From assembly GCA_002682825.1 (NCBI GenBank), contig NOKP01000007.1, positions 434,001-498,000 of the forward strand: a DNA stretch of 64,000 nt. The letters are read 5' to 3'. Below the pieces are notes generated by a model. That model was not told the origin of the DNA and did not search any database. It saw only the letters and a program-made list of their open reading frames with translations. The position numbers were made by a program, and so were the translations under genes. Numbering within the stretch: position 1 is the first letter of the stretch; the number at the start of each line of letters is the position of its first letter. This document shows positions 45,506-56,700 of this stretch, one piece after another. This stretch comes from Neonectria sp. B-13 (lineage: Eukaryota > Ascomycota > Sordariomycetes > Hypocreales > Nectriaceae).

Positions 45506-47135
45506 ATGAAGCTTCCTCGAGCTCCATTCCGGAGCCTCGATCCTCATCTGTCTCTCCCCTTGCGAACCGCATCGTCTCGGCCGCGGGCTCCTACCACAAC
45601 TCCAACGCCCGCAGTGGCCGCAAGCCGCGACTTCAGACTCGCCGCACGCCCGCGCAGCAGACAGTCTTGGCCCGCCAGCCGTCGCTGCTATGCCTCCTCC
45701 GTACCCGCTGCCGAGCTGAGGTTTGGCCAGCCCGTCTACGAGACGCACCCGCATATCCTCCAACCCGGCGAACGTTCGTTCTCTCTCTCTCCTTCCCTTG
45801 TGCCGTCCCTCTTCCGCATAACTCCCCTTGGCCCTTACTGATGAGAGCCCTCCTTCCCCGTTTCCAGTGACCCCCGGCATCACGGCCCAGGAATACGCCG
45901 ACCGCCGCGCCGCCCTCGCCGACTCCATGACCGAAGGCAGCGTCGCCGTGCTGCACGCCGCCTCCCTCCAGTACAAGTCCGGCGCTGTCTTCCACCCGTA
46001 CCGCCAGGAGTCCAACTTCCTCTACCTGACGGGCTGGCACGAGGGCGACGCCATCGCCGTCGTCCGGAAGACGGGCCCCAACCTCGGCGACTACGAGTTT
46101 AGCCTCTTCGTCAAGCCCAAGAACCCGCGCGACGAGCAATGGTCCGGCTACCGCAACGGTATTGACGCCGCCCGCGACGTCTTCAACGCCGACGAGGCCC
46201 ACTCCATCGACGAGGCCGAGACCCTCCTGCCCAAGATGCTTGAGTCGGCGAAGCTCGTCTACGCCGATTTCCAGCCGTCCAAGAACTCCTCCGCCAACTG
46301 GCTGTGGCGCTTCTTCTCCGGCCGCGAGTCCCGTCCCACCCGTACGCCGCTCTTCTCCGTCATGAACAAGCTCCGCGTCGTCAAAAGCCCCGCCGAGATC
46401 GCCAACATGCGCCTCGCCGGCCAGATCTCCGGCCGCGCCATCACCGACGCCATGCGCCGCCCGTGGAAGCGCGAAAAGGACCTGCATGCCTTCCTCGACT
46501 ATCAGTTCGTCGTCAACGGCTGCGACGGCCCGGCATACATCCCCGTCGTGGCCGGCGGCGACCGCGCCAACTGCATCCACTACACGGTCAACAACAGCAC
46601 CTTCAACGAGGACGAGTTCATCCTCGTCGACGCGGGCGGCGAGTACGGCACCTACATCACCGACATCTCGCGCACGTGGCCCGCCTCGGGCAAGTTCACG
46701 CCCGCCCAGCGCGACCTCTACGAAGCCGTGCTGAAGGTCCAGCGCACAAGCGTCGCGCTGTGTCGCGGCGACGCTCGCATGTCGCTGGAAGACATCCACA
46801 ACATCACCGCCCGCGGCCTGGTCGACCAGCTGCGCGCCATCGGTTTCAATGTCTCCATGAGCAGCATCGACCAGCTGTTTCCCCACCACGTCGGCCACTA
46901 CGTTGGGCTCGACGTGCACGACTGCCCCGGCTTCAGCCGCCGTGAGATCCTGCGCCGTGGCCACTGCGTCACCGTCGAGCCGGGCGTCTACGTTCCCAAT
47001 GATGAGAGGTGGCCGGCGGCATTCAGGGGCATGGGTGTGCGCATTGAGGACAGCGTGTGTGTTGATGACGAGTCTCCATATGTTCTCACCACCGAGGCTG
47101 TCAAAGAGATCGCGGACATCGAGGCTCTGCGATGA
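45506..47135 (+). CDS. ICP55: mitochondrial intermediate-cleaving aminopeptidase (Icp55-like)
   Basis: Predicted exons: 45506-45773 and 45868-47135; 511 aa. Aminopeptidase P-type metallopeptidase (M24B) that trims one residue from imported proteins after MPP cleavage, stabilising them against N-end degradation. The N-terminal 65 residues are Arg/Ser/Ala/Pro-rich with no acidic residues early on, a mitochondrial presequence. The intron joins LQPGE to LTPGITAQEYADRR, the conserved start of the creatinase-like N domain. Dimetal ligands are D344 and D355 (VDAGGEYGTYITDISRTWP), H433 (HVGHYVGLDVHD), E460 (VEPGVY) and E483 (RIEDSV); all five are present. The other candidate in this family is a cytosolic Xaa-Pro aminopeptidase, which the presequence argues against. 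It converges on the bHLH gene. Confidence 0.93.
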
Positions 47136-47795
47136 CATGTACAATGGTTTGAATAGAAGTAAAAACAAAAGTGTACAGTACCTGTAAGGTAAGTAAAAGT
47201 ACAAAACATGCTGGACGAATCCGTGACCAGGGGGCTGCTCATGTAACCATGGACATATTCCCGTTTCGTTTCCCGCAACTCCCACCTTCATCACACCCTC
47301 AAGGATCATGCGAATTGTCCAATCGAGCAAGTATCGATATCTGAGTACAAAAGGAAGAAAAAACTTCATTCCATAACCAAAGCCACCTTGCCAGGTATAT
47401 AGCCCATGGCCGCCAATCATGGACTCTGTAAAACTCATAGGCAAGTCATCACTCTAGGGTACCGTTCACCTGAAGTCCAACCCCTAAAGGCACAACCCCT
47501 TGTTACTCCCAGATAAGTCGTGAAACACAACCCTCGCATCTAATAAAACTAACAGCCCATATAACATCTCATCACCCGCCGCTCTATTATGCAAGCAAGG
47601 GTGGAAACCCCATACACACACGCGACGTATATGCACCAAAGCTCATACTATCGACGCCGAGAGGCCGACAAACAACCAAGCAAAGCCAATAAAAATGTAC
47701 GAGGAAGCAGGATGAGCAGTGTGTACGGCACGAATCATCTCTGGGGTATATTTATACACAATCCCAAGTAGCCTTGGAACAAAGCAACGTCTATC
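47136..47795. other. convergent 3' spacer
   Basis: 660 bp between ICP55 and the bHLH gene stops. AT-richer than the surroundings; no gene seen. Confidence 0.55.
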
Positions 47796-49394
47796 TCAAC
47801 AGAAACCTCTCGGGTCGAAGAGGGTTCGGCTGTGGTTGGGCATCAGGAATGGCTGTCGGGCCGAGGCACTGAGCAGCTGCTCAAACGCTTGAAGTCGCCG
47901 AGCGAGCTCCTGATGCTCCTTTAGGATGGACTTGTTGCGACGTTCTAGGTATTGGATGTATTCGGTAGCCTTTGTTAAAACGGTCCCCTGGAAAAAGTAT
48001 GTCAGTCATCCAGATCAAGCAATAGGAACAACTACCAGCAGAGCCGGCGGTTGAAGACTGACCTTGCTCACTTTGGGGGCTCGTTGTGGATTTGAAGACG
48101 ACTCTCCGTCCTCTTCACCATCCTCGGGTATGGACTTTAGGGCTGGCACGGCGTCGCGCAGCTCCGCAATCTTATCCTTGAGGTTTGTTCTGTATTTCCG
48201 CTCAATGTCGTTATGAGCTGTTCGATCACCTGCCTTGAGCTTCTCCTTGCCCTTGTCAGACATGGCCGTGTTGCCGTGTTGGAAATGTCCAGAGGAGCTC
48301 AATGCTGCCGAGCTGCCTCCATCGTTGGAGGAGCCTTCGCGTTTAATATCTGCACCTCGGTTGGAGCTGTCGGCTGGTGTCGGAGTCTGGTTTTGGCTGT
48401 GATCTCCGTTACCCAGAATGGAGTCAATGCTGGCGTTAAATTCAGGAGGCAGTCCAGTTCCCAGGCCAGCCCCGAACCCCAGGGCGAACCCACCTGGGGG
48501 CATGAAGCTCGCGGGCGTGCGGCCAGTGTTCATAGCGATGGCCAGGAGGCGTCGTTGCTCGTCATTGCTCATGACTTGGTTGACTTGGCCAAGCCCGGGC
48601 ATTGCTTGCTGATATGCTCCTATGCCCATGGACCCGGGGCTTTCGCCAACACCAAAAGGCTGGTCCATTCGCAGGCCCGGCTCGGGCCTCTCCCAGCTCA
48701 GGGGAGTAGAGTAAAGACCCTCTCGTGGGGGCACCTCTGGTGGCGGCATCGAGTCAATTTTGGCCAAATGCTCCTCTAGATTAATGGAGTCAAATCCTTC
48801 CTCATCGTCAGACAGCGCATTGTCGAGAGCGTTGTCGTCGAGGAAGTCGGTGCCCTTGAACGCGGGCGCTGAAGCATAAAGGCCCGTTCCGAGACCTGGT
48901 GTGTTCGAGCTAGATGGATAGGTTGGTCTTCAGATAGTCAATTAGCCCGATGACTCTTTCAGAGCGGAAAGATATACAAACCGGGGTTGATTCATCGTGT
49001 CATATCGCTTCGAAAAGTCAATCTCGAAGCTTCCTACTCTTTCGGCTTCGTCATCGTCAAATTGGATCCAGTAATCCAGAGACTCCAAGGCGGATTCAGT
49101 GTCGACTTTGGTGCGCTTCCTCTCATGCGCGTCCTTTTTCCGTTGGTGACTTCGCGGATGGCCCCTCGTAGGTAGAGCTGTTTTGTGTTGGGCGTAAGGC
49201 GACGGCATGGGGGCTTGAGTGAATGAGATGTCGGATGGGGCAGTGGAGGTGTTATCGTAGGAGGGGATGGGGGTTCCCGACGGCGCAGAAGTCCTGTCGG
49301 AGAGGCCAATACCGGGTTCTAAACCCGTTGGTCGCCATGATGAGTGATCCGGCTGCTGTTGCTGTTGTTGCTGTTGCTGCTGCTGCTGTTGTTG

Positions 49395-49431
<37 letters not shown>

Positions 49432-49550
49432 TGTTGGGAGTGTTGGGGATGTTGGGAGACGGCGCCGGCCGACGATTCGGCATTCTGGTCTACCGGGTTC
49501 AGAGTTTGGTTGTTGGGTACCGAAAAGAAACTGAGAAGATTCGGATCCAT
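47796..49550 (-). CDS. bHLH transcription factor, SREBP-like
   Basis: Predicted exons (minus): 49550-48982, 48909-48063, 47987-47796; 535 aa. The DNA-binding domain is AHNDIERKYRTNLKDKIAELRDAVPALK, a loop, then helix 2 (GTVLTKATEYIQYLERRNK) encoded by exon 3, followed by a leucine-zipper-like helix. The Tyr in ERKYR, instead of Arg, is the mark of SREBP-type bHLH proteins that can bind SRE-like sites. No transmembrane segments follow, so unlike Sre1/SrbA it should not be membrane-tethered. The N-terminal third has a polyglutamine tract of over 20 residues encoded by 49352-49436, then Ser/Thr/Pro-rich disorder and a basic patch (HQRKKDAHERKRTK). The start is the first ATG (MDPNLLSFF). The target genes are unknown. 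A long gene-free region upstream would suit a regulated gene with a long leader. Confidence 0.87.
49352..49436 (-). repeat. CAG/CAA repeat encoding polyglutamine
   Basis: About 28 near-consecutive CAG/CAA codons (minus strand) within exon 1 of the bHLH gene. The mix of CAG and CAA suggests an older, selected tract; length is likely polymorphic among strains. Confidence 0.85.
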
Positions 49551-52350
49551 CGCTAACACGGCATCCCCAGGCCCGCGGAGGCCTAAAGTAGTCAGAGACG
49601 GGGGGATCTCGTGTCAGCGGCCCGGAGAAGGCTCACGCCAGCTCAATTCGCGAGTGGCGGCGAGGGCGACGAGATGGGATGGAAGGCGGGGGAGGCTGGT
49701 AGTCTCAGCAGGCCAGCAGGCTCATTCGGAAGAGCACTCGTCAGAGTTGGAAGAGGCGTCGCGAATGCAATCAAGGCGTCGAGGGTTGCACAAGTTGTCG
49801 TTTGACCGCGGAGGTTTGCGGGAAGAGAGGCGACGGTTACTATGTGTGATGCGGCAGTGCGCCTCGCAGAAGCAACAGGGGCGACGGAGAGAGATTTGTC
49901 GAAGGCGACGGCGCTGACGGCGACGGCTGATGGACGTCGGGAAGATGGGGGGAGACTGAAGGTGCAAGACTGGAGGCGAGACAGCAAGGTGGGGTGTCGT
50001 TAAGGTAGATGCCAGATCGAGAGGAGCTTAACTTGGGGCGAGAGACGGAGAGGAGATGGAGATGGAGATGGTCGGATGCGGCGACGGCGATGGCGACGGA
50101 CGGACAGACAGCGGGTGACGGGTGACGGCGGCGGACAACGGCCAGGGCGGACGATTGGTGGCGGGTGGTCGAGTTTGACGAGGCCGGCAAGCTGGGAAAG
50201 GGTTTGCTGAGTATCAGTCGACAATGACAGCCACAGCGACGGCGACAGAGACGGCGAGACGGGGTCGGGAGCACGAGACGGGGTTCAGGATGCGGGCTCG
50301 CCAATTCGCAAGGCAAGGCAAGTCGCAGGAGGGTCAAGACGCAAAAGACGCGGGGGCCGGGGAGGGATCAGTGGCCGGCAAGGTGAAAACCGGATTGTCC
50401 GCTCTGTGCGCGGTGCGAGTCGAAGTGTCGAGAGAGAATCTGCAGCGCAGGATTGGATTGAGGCGGCTGGAGAGCCCCGTTTCTGTCGTTGCTCGGGGGG
50501 TCTTTGGTGGGTGAACTTTCGAACTGCACTGCGGGAGGGATGTATTCGTGGGCGGGCGGGCTGGTGACAGGCAAGCAAGCAAGTAGCAGCAACACAGCAG
50601 CGCAGCGGACGGTGTACGGGGGGGGCGTGGTAATTTTTTCTTCCTGTCCCTTTCCCACTGCCGGGAAGACGAAGACAGTCGTGATGTTTGTCGGCTGTAA
50701 TGGCGTGACATTGGACATGGCTGCCCGTCGCCCCAGCCCGTCGGCACCAGGGGCCCTGAACCCTGGCATAGCAGAAATTGTCCACTGCCTGTCGAGATCG
50801 TATGATGGGCGAGGCTGCGGAGGGGAATTGTACGATGCCCAAGGCTAGCTCCCATTGGCTGTCACGGGTTGGGACCGGGGGTGGATGCCTTCACCCGCCG
50901 GCTGCCCCCGGTCGGTTGGCGGCGAGGCCCCTGTCAGGCTTCTTTCCCTACTTAGTTGTTCTCAGGTTGTCGGTTGTCAGGACCCTGACAGGATGTGCTT
51001 AGGTACTAGGGCCCGTGGGGTTCCAGTCAGGGCTTGTACTTTGAACTACAGCTTGTGAGGGTCGCTTGTCAGGTCCTTGTCAGCGGCGCTGGCTGCTCGC
51101 TGGGCCCTCGGACCGGCCCTGTCATGCTCTGTTGTCGGGCCCTGTGCACACCCGCTTGGGCACCAGGCGAGCCACTGAGCGGGCAGCACTCAGCACCTGG
51201 ACTGGCAGAGTGGGCGCGCAACTGGCCGGTCGGTGGCGCTTGGCAACGGCCTCCAGAAGGCCTGGAAGCTTTCAGCCTTGTTCTAGCCCCCCCCATCTGC
51301 GAGTGCTTGGCCTCCCACCGGACTCTCATTCCCATTGCCCATTCCCATTTTCCTACTCCCACCTACACAATTTGCTCCATTTCGATCCGGTTTTTTGCCC
51401 CTCCCGAGCCCCGCCCCCCGGTGAACCCAGTGGAGCCGATTCGCAGTCGTTTGTCTCGGTTCGCCCACGCGCGGGTGTTTTGGTTGACGCTGCCAGTGCC
51501 ATCCCGACTCGGCGGGGGGTGGTCTTTTTGAGCCTGTTGGGCCAAAAGTGGATGTGGCCTTGTCTTGATGCATCCTCTTTCCTCTTCGCGACTCTGACCG
51601 CCACCAACAGACAACGGAGAGAAGGGCGCGCGTCCGTGTTTGTGTCTGTGTCCCGCCTGCTTATGCTTGTGCTTCTGCCTGTGCTTCTGCCTGTGCTTCT
51701 GCCTCTGCCTCTGCGTGTGCGTTGTGCGTGCCGCATCGGCGTCGTCTGCGTCTGCGTCTAACCTGCCTGCGCAACGAACTGCGACCCCGTGCCTTGTGTT
51801 TTAGCGCGTCAATACACACTTACACTTGCGCTCTACAAAGACTCCTTATTCCCGCCTGCCCTGACCCCAGGATTCCGCATCTGGAACTTTGACCTTGGTC
51901 GGCGCTCCCTAAATCTATTATTGGACAAAGCGGCCAATGCTCTTCTCGACTTCTCACTGGCTAGCTTAGTTGCTTCTCAAGCGAAACTGGGCTCTTTGTA
52001 CGTCTTCTCAAAGCTATGAAATGGTTCTGATCAGATCAAAGCAAAGGGAGAAGTTCACGGTCTGTTCAGAGCAAAGAAATGAGACATTTGTCCTTGTTAT
52101 GTGACAATCTCTCATATGCATCAACACCAAATATTTCCGCAATTGGGTGTCAATAACCATCATTGACTGTCATTGGCGTCTTCGTGATATTCGGAAACTT
52201 GATCATGTTCAGTTCAACGAGCCCGCTCATTGCAGGATACAAAAGGACATTGTAAGCCGAAACGAAAGATGCTATTAACCACGCTTTTTAGCACCCATCA
52301 AACATCACCAACTTTACAGCAATTCACTCATTAAACCTTCCCCAAAGATA
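49551..52350. other. gene-free region upstream of the bHLH and LysM genes
   Basis: 2.8 kb. Many overlapping GC-rich frames of 100-230 codons on both strands are low-complexity and lack motifs, so I treat them as chance. Short GGAGAT and GTGCTTCTGCCT-type repeats occur. Confidence 0.5.
51668..51703. repeat. 12-bp tandem repeat x3
   Basis: Three copies of TGTGCTTCTGCC followed by decaying CTCTGC units to about 51720. Confidence 0.8.
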
Positions 52351-53091
52351 ATGGATTTAGTCCAACTCTTTGCGGCTGCCGCACTCCTCGCCGGCTACCT
52401 GTCTCCGGCCACCGCCGCCGACGTCCCCATCAACACTCCAAGCCCAATGCTCCAGCCGGCATATCCTGCCTGCGAGCAGTTCCACCTTGCCAGCGTGGGC
52501 CAAGATTGCAACGCGCTCATTGCTTTTGCCCAGATCGACCGAGCCGAGTTCTTCCGCATCAATCCCGCCGTCAACGGCGAGCAAGGCTGCGCCGACAAGA
52601 TCGTCGCAAACACCTGGTACTGCGTCAAGGCCAAGGCCTCGCATCCTGCTCCGTCGGCCACTGCCAATCCCGGTCCCAAGCCGACAAAGGGTCGGAAGGT
52701 CCCCCACGGCGGCACGGAGCAAAAGCCCGAGGGAGAGGCGAAGAGCAGGAAGAAGGCCGAGAAGCCGAAGCCAACCAAGACAAAGCAGAAGGATCCCAAG
52801 ATCACAAAGGCTCCAATTCCCAACTATAACGAGTGCGTGTACGGCGACTGCTGGTATGCCTTTGGCATGCTGAGCAAAGGCGACGCGGACAAAATATCCT
52901 CGGCTTCCAGCATGTGCAAAAAGGTCTTTGCGGAAGGGTGCAAGCAGGGCTGGGACTGGCCTGGTAAGGTCAACAAACTTTGCGATGGTTGCAAGGAGCT
53001 CAAGTCGGCCTGTCCCTGCTTCCTTGCTGGGCACTACCACACCAGAACCGTCAACCACTTGTTGTACTCGAGGAAGGGTGACCAGGACTAG
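52351..53091 (+). CDS. secreted LysM-like protein with second Cys-rich domain
   Basis: Single exon, 246 aa. Residues 1-23 are a signal peptide (FAAAALLAGYLSPATAA). Residues 41-91 form a LysM-like module: CEQFHLASVGQDCNALIAF, a central FFRINPAVN, and a closing WYCVKA, with cysteines at 41, 53, 80 and 91 as in fungal extracellular LysM domains that bind chitin oligomers. A Lys/Pro-rich linker (about 100-155) leads to a second module with eight cysteines (162, 167, 189, 197, 211, 214, 221, 223) that I do not recognise. Secreted LysM proteins can mask wall chitin or suppress chitin-triggered immunity, but this role is not demonstrated here. No membrane anchor. TATA-like AT-rich sequence and a compact leader precede the ATG. 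Confidence 0.8.
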   Translation: MDLVQLFAAAALLAGYLSPATAADVPINTPSPMLQPAYPACEQFHLASVGQDCNALIAFAQIDRAEFFRINPAVNGEQGCADKIVANTWYCVKAKASHPAPSATANPGPKPTKGRKVPHGGTEQKPEGEAKSRKKAEKPKPTKTKQKDPKITKAPIPNYNECVYGDCWYAFGMLSKGDADKISSASSMCKKVFAEGCKQGWDWPGKVNKLCDGCKELKSACPCFLAGHYHTRTVNHLLYSRKGDQD

Positions 53092-53576
53092 AACGACTGG
53101 TTGCCATCCGATGAGTGATGCATTGTTTTCCCGCTACCCCCATACGCTACTCGGCTGTCCGTCTCCGGCTCCCCCTGTGTGAAGGAGGGCTTTGTACCAT
53201 GGGCTCGGATGTGGAGCTCGGACCGGTCGAGGAAAACGGCGGAGGCTAGCGGGCGTGCGGCTCCCGGGGACGATGCCGTTATATCTTTATTTCCACTTCT
53301 CCATTCTCCCTCACTAAGGTTTAATTTTGCCCCTAGTTGTCTGTACTATGTCTCACCACTTGTAGGTAGTTTCTCTTAATAAATGAATAGTTTTATTATT
53401 ATTATCGTGGTGATGGTTCTGCTCCTAAAACCTCCTCGTAGTAGTCTCGCCGGTTAAAATTCCTTGCTGACCAGTGCATTATACAAACCATGGCCGTAGT
53501 ATGGCTGCCATGACTCTATTCATGCTCCCTTACCACCCACCTCCTGGACAATTCGTTCTCATAGTCTTCCCATGTC
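53092..53576. other. convergent 3' spacer
   Basis: 485 bp with an ATT/TAT run near 53389-53405. Nothing else seen. Confidence 0.5.
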
Positions 53577-53762
53577 TCACTTCATAACCATCGGTTTTGG
53601 AAGTGTCGCTTTTCGGATACAGTCTTCGCACATCTTATCCACTTTGACAATCTCATGCTTCGAGGATGGGCCTTTACACTCCTTTAATGCCTGTTCGCAC
53701 CATTTAATCTCAGAGAATCCGATGTGACCGCATTTCCACATGTTATCCACCTGTACACACAT
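53577..53762 (-). CDS. tiny Cys-rich protein (61 aa)
   Basis: Starts MCVQVDNMWKCGHIGF and ends KATLPKPMVMK. Cys 2, 11, 22, 29, 45 and 48 with H13 suggest zinc coordination through WKCGH and MCEDC, a pattern shared by many small fungal proteins of unknown role. No signal peptide. An ATG six codons upstream (53780) is possible, and the frame further upstream has an AG acceptor-like site, so a 5' exon cannot be excluded. Confidence 0.5.
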   Translation of the reverse strand: MCVQVDNMWKCGHIGFSEIKWCEQALKECKGPSSKHEIVKVDKMCEDCIRKATLPKPMVMK

Positions 53763-56700
53763 CTTGGCTGGACTCAACACTACTCTTCGGTTGGTCAGGG
53801 CTACTGGCCCTCCTCATGAAGAATCGTCGGTGTGGGCCTACAGTTGAGAGTAAGTTTAGTCTGCCACCAAGACGACTGAGGGAGAGGGAGAAAGATGTCT
53901 TATAGAGCAGTTGATACCTTTCCAGAGTGATTGGGTGCTTCCGGCCACAGTGATTCTGGTGCGTGGCGCGCCATGTGTTCCGCGATTCGCGGCCTGGTGT
54001 TCCTGGCATTGGTCGATTGGCGCCGCCCTAGGATTCTCGTCACTGAAACTTGCGGCTCTTGACGACCTGGCGCTTTCTTTGGTTTCGAAAACGGCGTTCC
54101 GGGGGGCTGTCTAATAACAGCACGCGCGGCCGGCGGAGAGGTGGAATGGGGATGACGCTGTGTCGTTGACAACGCGGGAAGAAGTGAGGCTTGTTGCCAG
54201 AGACAAGCCAAACTATGCTGTGGTGTAGTGAGCCCGGCTTTTTGGGCTTTTGGGCGAATCACGGCCGACATCCAGGCGGGCTGCGTCTCGAGTACAGTAC
54301 CGGCAAACCCGTTAAACGCCAACGAAAGCCACATTGCTCTAACTCGTCCAGTCCTCGGTCGTAGGTGAGGGGACCCCTGCATGGCAGGAAGGTTACCTAC
54401 CGTACAGTGCCGGTACCTCAGATAGATGCTATGTACTGTATGAATACCGAGTATCTAGACTATGTCCTGCAGCGAACCTACACTAGCCTACATAAAAACG
54501 CCCTCGGTGCACGGCTGCAGTTCGCCGTGTACGAATACTGGGCTCTCTCTCCCGTGTGTTCCCCGTCACCGCTCCTCGAACGAACGAACGAACGAACGAA
54601 CGAACGGACGCAACTGACGAAGCCACAAAGGGGCGCGCCCATAAAAGCCAGAAGGGCCCTTTTGGGGGGGAGGCTGGGAATGGACATGGCACGCATCGCG
54701 GAAAAGGCTTCGGTGGGTCGAAGGGTCAAAACCGTACGATTTGCCGCCGCCAGCTGCTGCCCGGCAAGGAACAGCCATGAGCGGAACCATGCGTGCGAGC
54801 GGGTCGTCGAGTACACGGAGCCGACACCGGGTAAGCACAGGTTGCAATTGGCCCCGGGAGGAGGTGCCAGGCAGGGCAATCATTTCGTCCCATGTGTAAT
54901 AGGAACAAAATCCCCGTTGCTTGTTGAGTCTTTTGGGGAGTTCCATGGGGCAACGATGAGCGAGCTTCTCCTCCTCCTTGGTACTAGGCTCTAGGGTAAC
55001 TAACAGGCCGCGTCCGCACATTGTCTCGTGAGATCCCCAACGGCCCAACCTCAGGATTGAATGCAGGCCACAGTCACGCAAGTTAACCTGACACACCTAC
55101 CCAACATGGCAGCTGGCACGACACCACCCGATATTGCTTCCGCCGACCAATACTGGTCTTGGATCCTCGCCCAAATCTCACCGCTCCGGTTTGTGTGGCT
55201 CCGAGCTCTCATCTGATCGGTGCGACCAGACTCGCAGCGTTTTCGGAGCGAAGTGGGTAGCCTCTAATACCCCAAGTTTCTTCCCTCGGGACGTAGTGAA
55301 CCAAAAACCCCGTCGCTAATCTCGGCCCGTTTGACAAGTCGAATCGTGTTACGGCGACCCGCAGATCACGGACCTTGGGGCGTGGTTTGTGCGAGTCTGA
55401 CTCTGGTTGAGACTCGGCGTTTCTAAAAAAATTCTCGTTGGCGAAACAATCAGCGATGGGGTGACGAGAATGACAGATCACAAAACCCTTTATCTAACAA
55501 TTAGCTGAAAGGTACTGGATAATTACAGTGCTCCGTACGACCTCCCGGCTCTCGTTCATTGGCCCTGCGCCGGATACGCGTCCGTGGTGCGAGGTACTTT
55601 TATAAGCTAGAGCACAAGTTGCAGAGACAGCCCACCCGTTGCACTCTTGGTCGCACTCGGATACCTAAGTACGTCGCCACCCGGTAACCACTAAACAGAT
55701 GGCAGGTGTTACAATGAGGTTCGAATAATCGAAGGCTTTTCGCAAGCTAACAAGACATCTCCGCAGTCTGTAAGACAAACCTCCATTCCCAATCCCACAA
55801 GGCCGTCCTGTAGTGGAACGAAGCGAAGAGGAAGACGATAATTGAGTAGTATGCCTTGCACTACCGTCGGCTCCCATCCAGTAATCTTATATTGACTGAA
55901 ACGTCGAAGATGTCTCGCCATATTACCCTTAACATGGCTAATTGCAGCATTGGGACTGATACCATATCACTCGCTACATCTACACTTGGTGAACCATCAC
56001 TCAAATGAAGACCACGTGCAATACGAACAGTGGATGTTCCGGGTCATTGGGACTTACCTGAGAACCAAGTTCAAGGAGTTCCGACTAATCATTGAGCTGG
56101 TCATTCTCCCTTGGAGCCGTCAAGATTCTGACCTGCCGATCAAGACCGAGTTTCAAGCACCAATGCCTTGATACACCGGCAGTCACAACAAAGAGTATGT
56201 GCCAGGAGGGGCCTCACAGTATCTAAAGGCCTTAGGAATTTAGCTTTTCAACTACAGTATAATATTTAGACGACGAGCAAAAGTAAATGATTGGTAAGGG
56301 AGTTCAGCTGTGAAAGATGGACCGCTGTTGAAAGACGAGCCACCCAATATCTATGGGCCCTGATGACACCCAATCTTCCAGGGCAATCTCGTAGCTCGTC
56401 CCAACACTCAATTGAAGTCATCGGAACAGCAGGGGCGGCGTTCGCTTCGTGCGTGCAGGGGGCCCTGCGACTACACCATGAATACTCTCGTGTTCGTCAG
56501 TGCCGCCACTGCACCCACGTCATCAATCCACCTCCCTGCTTCTCGGATGTTGATCATTGATTTCATGAGAACTTCTTCTACCTCTTGGTTTCCCAGTGGA
56601 CTCCTCGATGTAGTGGTGAGGACCATTTGGAGAATGATAGGTGGAGCGAAGTGCCATTCGGCACATCTTCTGCTTTTCCATTAAAGTCGATCACATTTGG

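Noticed and set aside
45633..47444. 603-codon minus-strand frame over ICP55
   Set aside because: It is the antisense shadow of the strongly supported ICP55 exons, Ala/Gly/Val-rich, as expected from GC-biased codons on the opposite strand.
49643..50855. several 100-185-codon minus-strand frames upstream of the bHLH gene
   Set aside because: Overlapping, Pro/Ser/Arg-rich, without domains; more likely leader or promoter sequence.
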